Below are positions 32,627-42,236 of a stretch of DNA of 64,000 bases, piece by piece. How positions within the stretch are numbered: the stretch's first letter is position 1; each line of letters starts with the position of its first letter. A program made the translations under genes and the position numbers. The stretch covers positions 186,001 to 250,000 of the forward strand of contig NZ_NESJ01000004.1 in NCBI RefSeq assembly GCF_003063645.1. Reading direction: 5' to 3'. Source of the DNA: Limnohabitans sp. 2KL-51. GTDB taxonomy: Bacteria; Pseudomonadota; Gammaproteobacteria; Burkholderiales; Burkholderiaceae_C. The notes beneath the pieces were generated by a model. That model did not search any database. It saw only the letters and a list, made by a program, of their open reading frames with translations, and was not told the origin of the DNA.

Positions 32627-33532
32627 TCAAAGGTTTTGTGCCCAAGGCTGACCGCAGTCTTTGAAAATCAGGGCGGCTGTGCCCTGCGGGTCTTCTTCGT
32701 GCGCCAAGTGGCCCAAGTGGTGCTGCAGATGCAGTTTGGCGTGTGGCATCAAGCTGCAGGCTTCTTGCGCCAGTTGGGGCGGTACCGTTTTATCGGCCGA
32801 GCCGACCAAAATCGACACCGGGTTGGCGATGCGGTGAAGGGTGCTGGACAAAGCTTGCAGTTTCCAAGCGGCCATCATGGCCAGCACACTGTGCACATGG
32901 CCTGGGTGACCGAAGACACGCCGGTAAAGTGACATGCCTTCCTCGTCCAGTTGTGAGCCCGTTTGGTCCATCGATTTGGCCAACAGGTTGGGGCGGTTGG
33001 CCAATTTGGCTGTGGCCCAAGCAGACAGTGGATTGAGGGCTGCCAATTTGGCGGTGGGGCCGAAAATCCAAGATGGCAATCCAGGAATAGGCAGCCAAGC
33101 CGGATTCATGCCGATCAAATGCGTCTGCGACAGCGCGCCTTGGTGCAAGACCATGTGGGCGGCAATGGCTGCACCCGCGGAGTGGCCTGCGATCACGGTG
33201 GGCGTGATGTCCATTTGCAGCAGCAAAGCCCTCAGCCCTTCGGCCATGCCGTGCAGTGACAGACTGTCGTTACTGCCTCTGCTGGTGAAGGCGTGACCAG
33301 GCAAATCTGGCGCAATGACTTGAAAGTGTTGGCTCAGCAAGGGCATCAGTCCACGCCAACTGAAACTGCCTGAGCCGGTGCCGTGTAAGAGCAACAGGGC
33401 GGGGCCTTGCCCCATGCGCTGAACATGCCATCGAATTCCACCCGCGTTGACAAAATGGCTCTGCGCTGCATGGGGCCAAGCGTGTCGATGTTCGGCCCAG
33501 TCCATGGTGGGGTAAAACCGCTCGTACATCAT
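32627..33532 (-). CDS. bchO: BchO, alpha/beta-hydrolase linked to Mg-chelatase
   Basis: 301-residue alpha/beta-hydrolase fold protein, the usual partner of bchI and bchD in purple bacteria; its exact reaction is unproven. Seen: oxyanion region LLLHGTGSGSFSW, nucleophile elbow AGHSAGAA, an acidic residue in ILVGSADKTVPP and the C-terminal HHLGHLAHEEDP supplying the His. Starts at ATG 33532 or 33529; no clear RBS. Lies 4 nt after bchD. Confidence 0.9.
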   Translation of the reverse strand: MMYERFYPTMDWAEHRHAWPHAAQSHFVNAGGIRWHVQRMGQGPALLLLHGTGSGSFSWRGLMPLLSQHFQVIAPDLPGHAFTSRGSNDSLSLHGMAEGLRALLLQMDITPTVIAGHSAGAAIAAHMVLHQGALSQTHLIGMNPAWLPIPGLPSWIFGPTAKLAALNPLSAWATAKLANRPNLLAKSMDQTGSQLDEEGMSLYRRVFGHPGHVHSVLAMMAAWKLQALSSTLHRIANPVSILVGSADKTVPPQLAQEACSLMPHAKLHLQHHLGHLAHEEDPQGTAALIFKDCGQPWAQNL

Positions 33533-33536
33533 GCGC

Positions 33537-35444
33537 TCAAAGTCGACTTAAGTTGTCCATCGCCGAGGCCATTCGTTGCGCTTGAACCTGCGGCATGGGC
33601 AGGTAATGGCCCCCCATGGTGCTGGCCATGTTTTGCACCTGCGCATCGGGTTTAACCGAGGTGTCTATCCACATAGAACGGTGCCCAGTGAGCCGCCACT
33701 GCGTCGCCCACTGAACCGCATCGGCTTGGGCTTGCGCGCGCCCACCCACGCCGGCCAATGAGATGTTGGCGCGGCCGTCACTCAAAACCACCAAGAGGGG
33801 GGTGACCCCTTGCCGGTGCAACTGCTGGGCTTGCTCGCAGGCCATTTTCAGTGCCAAAGCCAAAGGTGTGCCGCCGCCGCCGGGCAGTCCCGTCATGGCC
33901 CGCTTGGCGCGCACCAATGAGCGCGTCATGGGCAACAGCAATTGGGCTTGCGCGCCTCTGAACGCCACGATGCACACGCTGTCGCGGCGGGCGTAGGATT
34001 GTTGCAGCAGCAGCTCGACCGCCCCTTTGGCTTCTGCCAGGCGTTGCAGTGCGGCCGAGCCTGAAGCGTCCAGGGCCAAGATCAGGCAGGTGGCGCTGTT
34101 TTGTTGGTAACGGTGGACATGAAAGTCTTCTGCACGGATGGCCACACGCGCTGAATGGGTGCCGTTTCTCAAGCGTTGCTTGGGCGCGGCAGCGCGCAAG
34201 GTGGCCAAAACGTGCAAGCGCGCGAGCCCGCCTGGTCGTCCCGGCCGAGGGGGCAGGGGCCTGCCGCGCTGCATGCCCGATCGCACTGTGCCGCTGCGCC
34301 CCGAGCTTTGGCCTGTATTGCTGCCTGTCTTGGTCATCAGGCGCTCCAAAATATTGGCAGGCAAACTCGCCAGCGCGGCCGCAATCAGCAACTCCTTCAG
34401 ATCTTGCGGACTCGGTTCATTCACCTCGGAGCTGTCCTGTTCGCTTTCATCGGAGGAGGGCGGTTCATGGGCATCGGTGGGCGGTGGCGGGTCTTCTTGT
34501 GAAGGGGACTGATCAGGCTGGGATTCTGATTCTTCCGTTGACTCTGAAGCCGCTTTGGGCTCAGGTTCTTGGGGTGTGGTCTCTGTGGGGTCGGACGCGT
34601 TCTCGGGGGGTGATGGCCATAGGGTCGCCCTAGGGGCCAGCACAGCGCGGGTGGAAAATGCCAAATCTTCTTGCACCACTTCGCTTCTCGAATGCAAGGC
34701 GGCGTGGACGCAAGCCACCCTTAGCGCCAAGCTGGGCACGCGCAAGGAATCGATGCCCAGCGCCATGGCGGTGGCGCAGATGGCCGTGGCCTGCTCATCG
34801 TTGAACTGCATGTGTTGAAGCAATGGGCGCATCTCGGCCAAGGACTGCGCAGGTAAAACAGCATTGACAGCACCTTCGTCGATGTCCTTGTTTTGTAACG
34901 CGAACGCCAGATCGGAGACCGCAGAGGGGGGCAGTTCTTGCAGGTTCAGCCAAAGCCCCAGGCGTTCTTGCAACGCCGGGCTGATGGGCGGATCGTCACC
35001 CACGGACTCGTCCAAGGCAACGACACCAAAGGTGGTCTGAGCGGGTGGACTCGCGCTGTCGTTCATGCGCAAAGGGGGCAAGCATTGGGTGTCCATGGCT
35101 TGTGTCAATGGGGCCATCAAGGACGCAGGAAACCGCTCCGCCATGCTGATGCAAACCAAGCCCTGGTGAGCTTGCGCCAGCAAACCCGATTGCAGGTGCA
35201 ATTGACCGGTTTGCAGCGTGAGAGACAAATCGATGCCCCCCAACAAGCGTTCCAAATCGACACTGCCTGGCAGCTTGATGGTGTTCATCTTTGTGTTGGC
35301 GAGCTGTCGCAGCCATTGATCGCGCACAGGGCCAAAGGGGGCTCGAAGCCACACACCGCCAAAGCCGTGGGGGTCAATTTGCAGCAATTGCAACGCGGTC
35401 AGGGCATCGTTCCAGGTTTCCAGATCTTGCAGCGCGTTGGACAT
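33537..35444 (-). CDS. bchD: Magnesium chelatase subunit D
   Basis: AAA+/integrin-like subunit of Mg-chelatase that bridges BchI and BchH. 635 residues: an N-terminal AAA+-like domain with degenerate nucleotide motifs, an acidic Pro/Glu/Ser-rich linker (about residues 275-350), and a C-terminal von Willebrand A domain with the MIDAS motif LDASGSAALQRLAEAKGAV. LPGGGGTPLALALKMA and SDGRANISL complete the domain. Between bchI (9 nt gap) and bchO. Confidence 0.95.
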   Translation of the reverse strand: MSNALQDLETWNDALTALQLLQIDPHGFGGVWLRAPFGPVRDQWLRQLANTKMNTIKLPGSVDLERLLGGIDLSLTLQTGQLHLQSGLLAQAHQGLVCISMAERFPASLMAPLTQAMDTQCLPPLRMNDSASPPAQTTFGVVALDESVGDDPPISPALQERLGLWLNLQELPPSAVSDLAFALQNKDIDEGAVNAVLPAQSLAEMRPLLQHMQFNDEQATAICATAMALGIDSLRVPSLALRVACVHAALHSRSEVVQEDLAFSTRAVLAPRATLWPSPPENASDPTETTPQEPEPKAASESTEESESQPDQSPSQEDPPPPTDAHEPPSSDESEQDSSEVNEPSPQDLKELLIAAALASLPANILERLMTKTGSNTGQSSGRSGTVRSGMQRGRPLPPRPGRPGGLARLHVLATLRAAAPKQRLRNGTHSARVAIRAEDFHVHRYQQNSATCLILALDASGSAALQRLAEAKGAVELLLQQSYARRDSVCIVAFRGAQAQLLLPMTRSLVRAKRAMTGLPGGGGTPLALALKMACEQAQQLHRQGVTPLLVVLSDGRANISLAGVGGRAQAQADAVQWATQWRLTGHRSMWIDTSVKPDAQVQNMASTMGGHYLPMPQVQAQRMASAMDNLSRL

Positions 35445-35453
35445 GGTGGGCCC

Positions 35454-36494
35454 TCAGGTCGCCAAAATGTCTTGTAGGCATCTTTGCACGCGTTCGCCTG
35501 AATCGGTGTCATCCAGAGGGTTGCGGCGCAGGCGATGGCGCAAGGCCAGGGGGGCAATGGTTTTCAGGTGTTTCGGTTGAACCGCTTTGTCACCCTGCAT
35601 GGCCGCCAGCGCCCGCGTGGCGCGCAGCAGCGTCAATTCGGCACGCAGGCCATCGGTGCCCAGTTGCTGGCACAGCCGAGCGCACAAGGTGAGCATCTCA
35701 TCGTCCACCACCACCGTTAAGAGTGCTTTTCTGGCTTTCACGATGCGCTTTTGCAGCTTGTTGTTTTCCGATTGCCATTGGGCTTTGTAAGCCAAGGGGT
35801 CTTTGTCAAAGGCATCGCGGCGTTTGATGACCTCGACCCGCAAGGCCACGTCTTGCGGTGTCTTGACATTGACCGACAGACCAAAACGGTCCAGCAACTG
35901 CGGGCGCAGTTCGCCCTCTTCAGGGTTGCCGCTGCCTACGAGCACAAAACGGGCCGGGTGGCGAATGGAAAGGCCTTCGCGCTCCACCAGGTTTTCACCC
36001 GAAGCGGCCACGTCGATCAACAAATCCACCAAGTGATCGTCCAGCAAATTCACTTCATCTATATACAAAAAACCCCGATGGGCTTGCGCCAGCAAACCGG
36101 GCGAAAACTCTTTGATGCCCTGCGACAAGGCTTTCTCTAAATCCAGTGCACCCACGATGCGGTCCTCGGTGGCCCCCAAGGGCAGGTCCACCACGCTCAC
36201 AGGGCGTGTCTCAGAAATTCGTTTGGTGGCCTTGGCCGGTTGAATGCTGGCAGGGGGCGTACAGACAGGGCAAGCCTCGGCCGGTTTCGTCGGATCGCAT
36301 TTGTAAGGGCAACCCTTCACCACTTGAATCGGCGGCAGCAAGTCTGCCAAAGCCCGAACTGCGGTGGATTTGCCCGTGCCCCTGTCACCCAAAACCAAAA
36401 CACCGCCCACCGTGGGGTCGATGGCCACCACTTGGATGGCCAAGGTCATTTCGTCTTGTCCGACGATGGCTGCAAAGGGAAACGTAGAGGCCAT
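35454..36494 (-). CDS. bchI: Magnesium chelatase subunit I
   Basis: AAA+ ATPase that drives Mg insertion with BchD and BchH. 346 residues. Walker A is VLGDRGTGKSTAVRAL, Walker B GFLYIDEVNLLDDHLVDLL, sensor region VLVGSGNPEEGELRPQLLDR. The Cys-containing insert CPYKCDPTKPAEACPVC is a BchI hallmark. ATG 36494; the operon promoter is predicted at 36525-36553. First gene of bchIDO, divergent from dxs. Confidence 0.97.
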   Translation of the reverse strand: MASTFPFAAIVGQDEMTLAIQVVAIDPTVGGVLVLGDRGTGKSTAVRALADLLPPIQVVKGCPYKCDPTKPAEACPVCTPPASIQPAKATKRISETRPVSVVDLPLGATEDRIVGALDLEKALSQGIKEFSPGLLAQAHRGFLYIDEVNLLDDHLVDLLIDVAASGENLVEREGLSIRHPARFVLVGSGNPEEGELRPQLLDRFGLSVNVKTPQDVALRVEVIKRRDAFDKDPLAYKAQWQSENNKLQKRIVKARKALLTVVVDDEMLTLCARLCQQLGTDGLRAELTLLRATRALAAMQGDKAVQPKHLKTIAPLALRHRLRRNPLDDTDSGERVQRCLQDILAT

Positions 36495-36524
36495 GAAAGT
36501 GTTCAGAGGGATTGCGGAGTGAAC

Positions 36525-36553
36525 ATCATCTAAAAATCAAGAAGAAATGTCAA
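36525..36553 (-). promoter_or_regulatory. Predicted bchIDO promoter
   Basis: Minus-strand TTGACA (plus 36548-36553), 17-nt spacer and GATGAT (plus 36525-36530). The -35 box is an arm of the PpsR-type palindrome 36548-36565, the same design as at bchF. The predicted leader to bchI is about 25 nt. Confidence 0.6.
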
Positions 36554-36565
36554 GTTTAATTGACA
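36548..36565. promoter_or_regulatory. PpsR-type operator, perfect, at bchI
   Basis: TGTCAAGTTTAATTGACA is a full TGTC-N10-GACA palindrome and one of the two best PpsR sites in the window. It overlaps the predicted bchI -35 box. Confidence 0.85.
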
Positions 36566-36703
36566 CAATGTGATTTTGAGCAGTCAACGATGCAGGGGTC
36601 TTGGACCGACCTGTTTGAGATTTTTTTAAACGGTTCTCCAATAGAAAAAGCTTTATAGGTGCCTTTATGACCTGAGAGATTTTTTAAATAAATTGGAATA
36701 AAG

Positions 36704-36721
36704 TGTCAATTTTGCTTGACG
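36704..36721. promoter_or_regulatory. PpsR-type operator at dxs
   Basis: TGTCAATTTTGCTTGACG differs from the perfect palindrome only in the last base. It overlaps the predicted dxs -35 box, 55 nt before the start codon. The remaining part of the 281-bp bchI-dxs gap (36566-36703) is AT-rich with no further motif that I can name. Confidence 0.7.
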
Positions 36722-36743
36722 TTTTTGGAAATGACGGTAAATT
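36716..36743 (+). promoter_or_regulatory. Predicted dxs promoter
   Basis: TTGACG (36716-36721), a 16-nt spacer and TAAATT (36738-36743) give a moderate sigma-70 promoter. The -35 box is shared with the PpsR site. The leader to ATG 36776 would be about 25 nt. Confidence 0.5.
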
Positions 36744-36775
36744 GCAGGTCTGTCTATCACCTTTTCAGGCCCACC

Positions 36776-38653
36776 ATGGATGCTTTGCTGGAATGGATTC
36801 AGTCGCCATCGCACTTGAAAAAGCTTTCGCGTGAAAACCTGCCGTCTTTGGCCCAAGAGTTGCGCGAGCGCTTGGTGGAGACCGTGTCTCAAACCGGAGG
36901 GCATTTCAGTTCCAATTTGGGGACGGTGGAATTGACCATTGCCCTGCACTATGTGTTCAACACCCCCGAAGATCGCCTGGTTTGGGATGTGGGCCACCAA
37001 ACCTATCCCCACAAAATACTGACCGGCCGCAACGCGCTGATGGGTTCTTTGCGTCAAAAAGGGGGCTTGAGCGGTTTTCCCCGAAGAGAAGAAAGCGTTT
37101 ACGACGCCTTTGGCACCGCACATTCTTCGACCAGTATTTCTGCCGCATTGGGCATGGCGGTGGCGCACAAGCAAACCGGCAGCCAACGCAAAGCGGTGGC
37201 CATCATCGGCGATGGGGCCCTGACCGCAGGCATGGCCTACGAAGCGATGAACAACGCGGGCAACAGCCCCTATGATTTGTTGGTCATTTTGAACGACAAC
37301 GACATGTCGATCAGCCCGCCTGTGGGCGCCTTGAACCGTTACTTGGCCGAGTTGATGGGGGGGCGCTTTTATGCCCAAGCCAAAAAATTGGGTGAGCAGG
37401 TGTTGCGCAATGCGCCTCCTTTGTTTGCACTGGCCAAGCACCTGGAGGAACAGACCCAAAACCTGATTCAGCCGCACACGATTTTTGAAAAACTGGGATT
37501 CACCTACACCGGGCCTGTAGACGGCCATGATGTCCAGGGCTTGGTGGATACCTTGCAAAAACTGCACAAGACCCCCGGCCCTCAGTTTTTGCATGTGGTC
37601 ACGCGCAAAGGCAAGGGTTATGCCCAGGCCGAGTTGGATCCTGTGGCCTACCACGGCCCTGGCAAATTTGATCCGGCGGTGGGCTTGCGCAGTGCGGGCC
37701 AGTCCCCAGTCACTTTCACCCAGGTCTTTGGCCAATGGCTGTGCGACATGGCAGACAAAGACCCGCGCCTGGTGGCCATTACGCCCGCCATGCGAGAAGG
37801 CTCGGGCATGGTGGCCTTCAGTGAACGCTTTCCCAGTCGTTACCACGATGTCGGCATTGCTGAGCAACATGCCGTGACGTTTGCCGCGGGCTTGGCCTGC
37901 GAAGGCCTCAAACCCGTGGTGGCCATTTATTCGACGTTTTTACAACGCGCTTATGACCAGTTGATCCACGATGTGGCCTTGCAAAAATTGCCCGTCGTTT
38001 TTGCCTTGGACCGCGCCGGATTGGTGGGCGCCGACGGCCCTACCCATGCAGGCATGTATGACATTGCCTTCACCCGCTGCATTCCCAACATGAGCGTGGC
38101 TTGCCCGGCCGATGAAAAAGAATGCCGACAATTGCTCAGTACGGCTTACACACTGGACCACCCGGTCACGGTGCGCTATCCCCGAGGTGCCGGTGTGGGC
38201 ACGCCCGTTGATGCCGACTTGTCCACTTTGCCTTGGGGGCAGGCAGAGGTAAAGCGCCAAGGCCAAGGCGTGGCCATTTTGGCCTTTGGTCCCTTGCTCT
38301 ACGAAGCTTTGAAGGCTGCGCAAAACTTGAACGCCACGGTGGTCAACATGCGCTGGGCCAAACCCCTGGATTTGCAAATATTGAAAGAAATGGCCCTGAC
38401 GCATGACCGCTTGGTCACGGTGGAAGACGGCACCCGCAAGGGTGGTGCAGGCGCTGCTGTGCTGGAGGCCTTGCAAGACATGGGCCTCGTCAAACCGGTG
38501 TTGGTCATCGGGTTTGAAGATGAGTTCACGGAACACGGTGACCCCAAGGTGTTGATGAAGGATTACGGCCTGACGGCTGAAGGCATTGCGCAGCGCATTT
38601 CGCAGCAATGGCCGGATGTACAAAGTACACCGATGCTCAGAAGGGTTGTCTGA
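36776..38653 (+). CDS. dxs: 1-deoxy-D-xylulose-5-phosphate synthase
   Basis: Thiamine-diphosphate enzyme making DXP from pyruvate and glyceraldehyde 3-phosphate, entry point of the MEP isoprenoid route. 625 residues from ATG 36776, the normal Dxs length; the longer TTG reading would include the promoter. Seen: [13 protein letters not shown], the ThDP motif [18 protein letters not shown] with downstream [20 protein letters not shown], and [17 protein letters not shown]. hemA begins directly after its stop. A PpsR site in the promoter suggests a photosynthesis-dedicated copy. Confidence 0.96.
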   Translation: MDALLEWIQSPSHLKKLSRENLPSLAQELRERLVETVSQTGGHFSSNLGTVELTIALHYVFNTPEDRLVWDVGHQTYPHKILTGRNALMGSLRQKGGLSGFPRREESVYDAFGTAHSSTSISAALGMAVAHKQTGSQRKAVAIIGDGALTAGMAYEAMNNAGNSPYDLLVILNDNDMSISPPVGALNRYLAELMGGRFYAQAKKLGEQVLRNAPPLFALAKHLEEQTQNLIQPHTIFEKLGFTYTGPVDGHDVQGLVDTLQKLHKTPGPQFLHVVTRKGKGYAQAELDPVAYHGPGKFDPAVGLRSAGQSPVTFTQVFGQWLCDMADKDPRLVAITPAMREGSGMVAFSERFPSRYHDVGIAEQHAVTFAAGLACEGLKPVVAIYSTFLQRAYDQLIHDVALQKLPVVFALDRAGLVGADGPTHAGMYDIAFTRCIPNMSVACPADEKECRQLLSTAYTLDHPVTVRYPRGAGVGTPVDADLSTLPWGQAEVKRQGQGVAILAFGPLLYEALKAAQNLNATVVNMRWAKPLDLQILKEMALTHDRLVTVEDGTRKGGAGAAVLEALQDMGLVKPVLVIGFEDEFTEHGDPKVLMKDYGLTAEGIAQRISQQWPDVQSTPMLRRVV

Positions 38654-39907
38654 ATGGCTGTTTGGACATTGGGCCTGAACCACCGGACTGCCCCCATTGA
38701 TTTGCGGGAACGTTTTGCGTTCGCGTCTGAAAAACTCGAGCAATCCTTGCAGGGGCTGCGTCAAAGCTTTGCGACGCACAAAGAAGTGGCCATTTTGTCC
38801 ACTTGCAATCGGACAGAAATTTACTGCGCAGGGGATGCCGTGCATTGGCCAGAAACACTGGCGTGGTTGGCGCAAACCGGACAAACGCAGGTGGACGTGC
38901 TGAAATCGCACACCTACCGAATGGAGGGGGATGCTTCGGCACGCCACGCGTTCAGGGTGGCCAGTGGGCTCGATTCCATGGTGCTGGGCGAGTCCCAAAT
39001 TTTGGGCCAACTCAAGGACGCCGTCAGATTGGCCGCCAACACAGGGGCCTTGGGCACCACGCTGAACCAACTGTTTCAACGCTCATTTGCGGTAGCCAAA
39101 GAAGTCAGAAGCTCCACCGACATTGGCGCGCACTCCATCAGCATGGCGGCCGCATCCGTTCGACTGGCCAGCCGCATTTTTGAAAGAATCCAAGACACCC
39201 ATGTCTTGTTTGTGGGCGCTGGCGACATGATTGAGCTGTGTGTGGCGCACTTTGCCGCCAAGTCGCCGCGCAGCATCACCATCGCCAACCGTTCTGCCGA
39301 GCGGGCCGAGGCATTGGCCGCTCTGCATGGCGGGCGGTGCATGGCTTTGGCCGATTTGCCGACCCGCTTGCACGAATTTGATGTGGTAATCAGTTGCACC
39401 GCCAGCACCTTGCCCTTGATTGGATTGGGGGCGGTGAATCGGGCTTTGCGAGCCCGGAAAAACCGGCCCATTTTTATGGTCGATTTGGCGGTGCCGCGCG
39501 ACATTGAGCCCGAAGTCAAGAGTTTGTCTGATGTGTATTTGTACACCGTGGACGACCTGACCGAAGTGATCAACAGTGGGCAATCGCACAGGAAGGAAGC
39601 GGTGGTGGATGCCGAGGCCATCATCGACGAGGGGGTTCAAAAATTCATGTCCTGGTTGGACCACCGCACCCATGTGCCTGTGATCCAAGAACTCCGAGTG
39701 CAAGCCGATGCTTGGCGACAAACAGAATTGGCCCGTGCCCGCAAGCAAATTGAAAAAGGCCAAGACATTGAGAGTGTTCTCGAGTCGCTGTCAGTGGGGG
39801 TGATGAAAAAAATGCTCAATGGCCCTTTGCGGGAATTGCACCATGCCGAAGGCGCACACAGGCAGCACACCCTTGAAACCGTGCGGCACATGTTTTTGAA
39901 TACCTGA
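38654..39907 (+). CDS. hemA: Glutamyl-tRNA reductase
   Basis: NADPH-dependent reductase of glutamyl-tRNA, the first committed step of the C5 route to 5-aminolevulinate. 417 residues. The catalytic Cys lies in ILSTCNRTEIYC, then GLDSMVLGESQILGQLKDAV and AKEVRSSTDIGAHSISMAAA; the NADPH domain has VLFVGAGDMIELC, and a C-terminal dimerisation domain follows. Its ATG abuts the dxs TGA with no gap. Use of the C5 route fits beta- rather than alphaproteobacteria. Whether a second hemA exists elsewhere cannot be seen. Confidence 0.96.
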   Translation: MAVWTLGLNHRTAPIDLRERFAFASEKLEQSLQGLRQSFATHKEVAILSTCNRTEIYCAGDAVHWPETLAWLAQTGQTQVDVLKSHTYRMEGDASARHAFRVASGLDSMVLGESQILGQLKDAVRLAANTGALGTTLNQLFQRSFAVAKEVRSSTDIGAHSISMAAASVRLASRIFERIQDTHVLFVGAGDMIELCVAHFAAKSPRSITIANRSAERAEALAALHGGRCMALADLPTRLHEFDVVISCTASTLPLIGLGAVNRALRARKNRPIFMVDLAVPRDIEPEVKSLSDVYLYTVDDLTEVINSGQSHRKEAVVDAEAIIDEGVQKFMSWLDHRTHVPVIQELRVQADAWRQTELARARKQIEKGQDIESVLESLSVGVMKKMLNGPLRELHHAEGAHRQHTLETVRHMFLNT

Positions 39908-39985
39908 TGGTGCTCGGATCTGTGGGTGGTTTTTTTTTGACACATGGTCCTTCCATGCGGGCATGATCTGCGAAGATTCAGCCAC

Positions 39986-40600
39986 ATGCTCACCGTATCC
40001 CACCTTTCACTCAGTCGGGGCCACCGCCGGCTATTTTCTGATGTCTCCTTCAGCTTGATGCCGGGGCAATGGCTGCATTTGGAGGGCGACAATGGCGTTG
40101 GCAAAACCAGTTTGCTGCGCCTGCTGTGTGGCCTGGGCGTCTGGGAGCAAGGCGAAGTGACCTGGAAAAACCAGTCCATCGTTCAAGAGCCCGAAAACTT
40201 CAGGGCCGATTTGCTTTATTTGGGCCACCAATTGGCCCTCAAAGAAGATTTAAGCCCACTTGAAAACCTGCGCGCGGATGCCCTCGTGGCGGGTCGCGAT
40301 GGTTCTGTTGACCGTGTCATGGCCGCCTTGGGCCAAATGGGTTTGAGAGGGCGTGAGCACCTGCCTGTTCGGGTGCTGTCTCAGGGGCAAAAAAGGCGCA
40401 CGGCCTTGGCCCGTTTGCTCATCAGTCGCGCACCCCTGTGGATTTTGGACGAGCCTTTTGTGGCCCTGGATGCGGCCGCACAAAATGCTTTGTCAGGTGT
40501 GATCAACGCGCATTTGAATGACGCCGGCATGCTGCTGGTCACCAGCCACCAGCCTCTGTCTTTGCAAGGCCAGGCGCTTTCTTACCGGTTGACCGCATGA
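39986..40600 (+). CDS. ccmA: Haem exporter ATP-binding protein CcmA
   Basis: ATPase of the CcmABCD complex, which releases haem-loaded CcmE for cytochrome c maturation. 204 residues from ATG 39986. Walker A is EGDNGVGKTSLLRLL, ABC signature LSQGQKRRTALARLL, Walker B LWILDEPFVALD, with TSHQP as the switch His region. The 78-nt gap after hemA has a T9-A-type run and TTGACA at 39937, a possible weak promoter without a good -10. Overlaps ccmB by 4 nt. Confidence 0.94.
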   Translation: MLTVSHLSLSRGHRRLFSDVSFSLMPGQWLHLEGDNGVGKTSLLRLLCGLGVWEQGEVTWKNQSIVQEPENFRADLLYLGHQLALKEDLSPLENLRADALVAGRDGSVDRVMAALGQMGLRGREHLPVRVLSQGQKRRTALARLLISRAPLWILDEPFVALDAAAQNALSGVINAHLNDAGMLLVTSHQPLSLQGQALSYRLTA

Positions 40601-41265
40601 GCGCTTTTTGGGCCGTTGTTCAGCGCGATTTGGTTTTGGCCATGCGGCGCAAAACCGAGGTCATCACCGCCGTTTTCTTTTTTGTCGTGGTGGCCGCCTT
40701 GTTTCCTTTGGGCATTGGCCCGGAAATCAACACTTTGCGCTTGGTCGCACCCGGCATTTTGTGGGTGGGGGCTTTGCTGGCCAGCATGCTTTCCTTGGGG
40801 CGCTTGTTTGCGGCAGACTTTGCCGATGGCACGCTGGAGCAAATGGCCTTATCTCCGAACAGTTTATCGGTTCTGGTGGCCGCCAAAATTTTGGCGCATT
40901 GGTTACTCTCTGGCCTGCCATTGGTCTTGCTGGCCCCTGTTTTGGGCTTGCAATTTGACCTGACCGAAGAGGCTTTGTGGACTTTGACGATCGGTCTTTT
41001 GCTGGGGACGCCCATTTTGTCTCTGATAGGGGCCGTGGGCGCGGCACTCACCTTAGGCGTTCGTGGGGGGGATGTTTTGTTGTCTCTGTTGATCTTGCCT
41101 TTGTACGTGCCCGCTTTGATTTTTGGTGCTGGCGCGGTGCAGGCACAAATGAGTGGCCTAGGTGCCGCGGCACATTTGTCCATTTTGGCCGCCATGGCCT
41201 TGGTCGCCGCCGTCTTCAGCCCGTGGGTGAGCGCGGCCTCGCTTCGCATTGCGCTGGAGTCATGA
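40597..41265 (+). CDS. ccmB: Haem exporter permease CcmB
   Basis: Membrane permease of the CcmABCD complex. 222 residues with about six helices. Family marks: FWAVVQRDLVLAMRRKTEV at the start, FVVVAALFPLGIGPE and GILWVGALLASMLSLGRLF. Overlaps the ccmA stop by 4 nt; ccmC follows after 18 nt. Confidence 0.94.
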   Translation: MSAFWAVVQRDLVLAMRRKTEVITAVFFFVVVAALFPLGIGPEINTLRLVAPGILWVGALLASMLSLGRLFAADFADGTLEQMALSPNSLSVLVAAKILAHWLLSGLPLVLLAPVLGLQFDLTEEALWTLTIGLLLGTPILSLIGAVGAALTLGVRGGDVLLSLLILPLYVPALIFGAGAVQAQMSGLGAAAHLSILAAMALVAAVFSPWVSAASLRIALES

Positions 41266-41283
41266 GCTTTGCTTGATTGAACG

Positions 41284-42045
41284 ATGAATAAAATTTTCTT
41301 TCACTACGCTGCGCCGCAAAACTTCTACGCCTTGGCCGGTCGTTTGTGGCCTTGGGTGGCTGCCTTGGCTTCGGCGCTGGCGGTTTGGGGTTTGTGGTTA
41401 GGCTTTTTTGTGGCGCCCACCGATTTTCAGCAAGGTCAGGGTTATCGCATTATTTTTGTGCATGTCCCCGTGTCATGGATGTCCATGATCATTTATTTGG
41501 CCATGGCTTTTTGGGCTTTTTTAGGCCTCACCTTCAACACACGCTTGTCCGGCATGATGTGCCGCGCACTGGCACCCACCGGGGCCATTTGTGCTTTCTT
41601 GTCACTTTGGACGGGCGCTCTCTGGGGCAAACCCATGTGGGGCACTTGGTGGGTCTGGGATGCCCGCCTGACTTCTGAGTTGATTTTGTTTTTCTTGTAC
41701 TTGGGCTACATCGCTTTGACCAATGCCATCGACGACACCCGCCGCGCCGACAAAGCCGGTGGCATCTTGGCCTTGGTCGGGGCGCTCAATGTGCCTGTGA
41801 TTTACTTCTCCGTGAAGTGGTGGAACACCTTGCACCAGGGCGCGTCGGTGTCCTTGACCCAAGGCTCGAAAATGGCGGAAATCATGTTGCAAGCCATGCT
41901 CATCATGGCCATCGCGTTTTGGCTTTATGCCATTGCCATCGCTTTGTACCGAGTCAGAAGCATGATTTTGATGCGTGAAAGGCACGCGCAATGGGTGGCT
42001 GATTTGCCCGAAATCAAAGCCCAATTCAAGGGAGCTTTGCCATGA
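41284..42045 (+). CDS. ccmC: Haem-handling protein CcmC
   Basis: Integral membrane haem-handling protein that loads haem onto CcmE. 253 residues, six helices. The WWD signature is seen in PMWGTWWVWDARLTSELILF, flanked by conserved histidines (FVHVPVSWM and NTLHQGASVS). Overlaps ccmD by 4 nt. Confidence 0.96.
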   Translation: MNKIFFHYAAPQNFYALAGRLWPWVAALASALAVWGLWLGFFVAPTDFQQGQGYRIIFVHVPVSWMSMIIYLAMAFWAFLGLTFNTRLSGMMCRALAPTGAICAFLSLWTGALWGKPMWGTWWVWDARLTSELILFFLYLGYIALTNAIDDTRRADKAGGILALVGALNVPVIYFSVKWWNTLHQGASVSLTQGSKMAEIMLQAMLIMAIAFWLYAIAIALYRVRSMILMRERHAQWVADLPEIKAQFKGALP

Positions 42046-42236
42046 TTTGGAACAGTGCGGCCGATTTTTGGGCCATGGGTGGGTATGGGTTTTATGTCTG
42101 GGGCAGTTTTGGTGTCACCGCCCTCCTCATGGCCCTCGAAGTGGGCTGGGTCAGGCAGCAACGCCAGCGTGCCTTGGCGCAAGTGGCAGCAGAATCGGCC
42201 TCTGAACACGGTTTGAGCAAGGATTGGCAGTCATGA
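42042..42236 (+). CDS. ccmD: Haem exporter small subunit CcmD
   Basis: A 64-residue single-span protein of the CcmABC complex needed for release of holo-CcmE. Seen: FWAMGGYGFYVWGSFGVTAL, the usual CcmD start, then a basic region (VRQQRQR). Overlaps ccmC and ccmE by 4 nt at either end. Confidence 0.9.
   Translation: MIWNSAADFWAMGGYGFYVWGSFGVTALLMALEVGWVRQQRQRALAQVAAESASEHGLSKDWQS

Noticed and set aside
39937-39967. TTGACA at 39937 as a strong ccm promoter
   Set aside because: Only CATGAT at 19-nt spacing follows; too weak to list as a feature.
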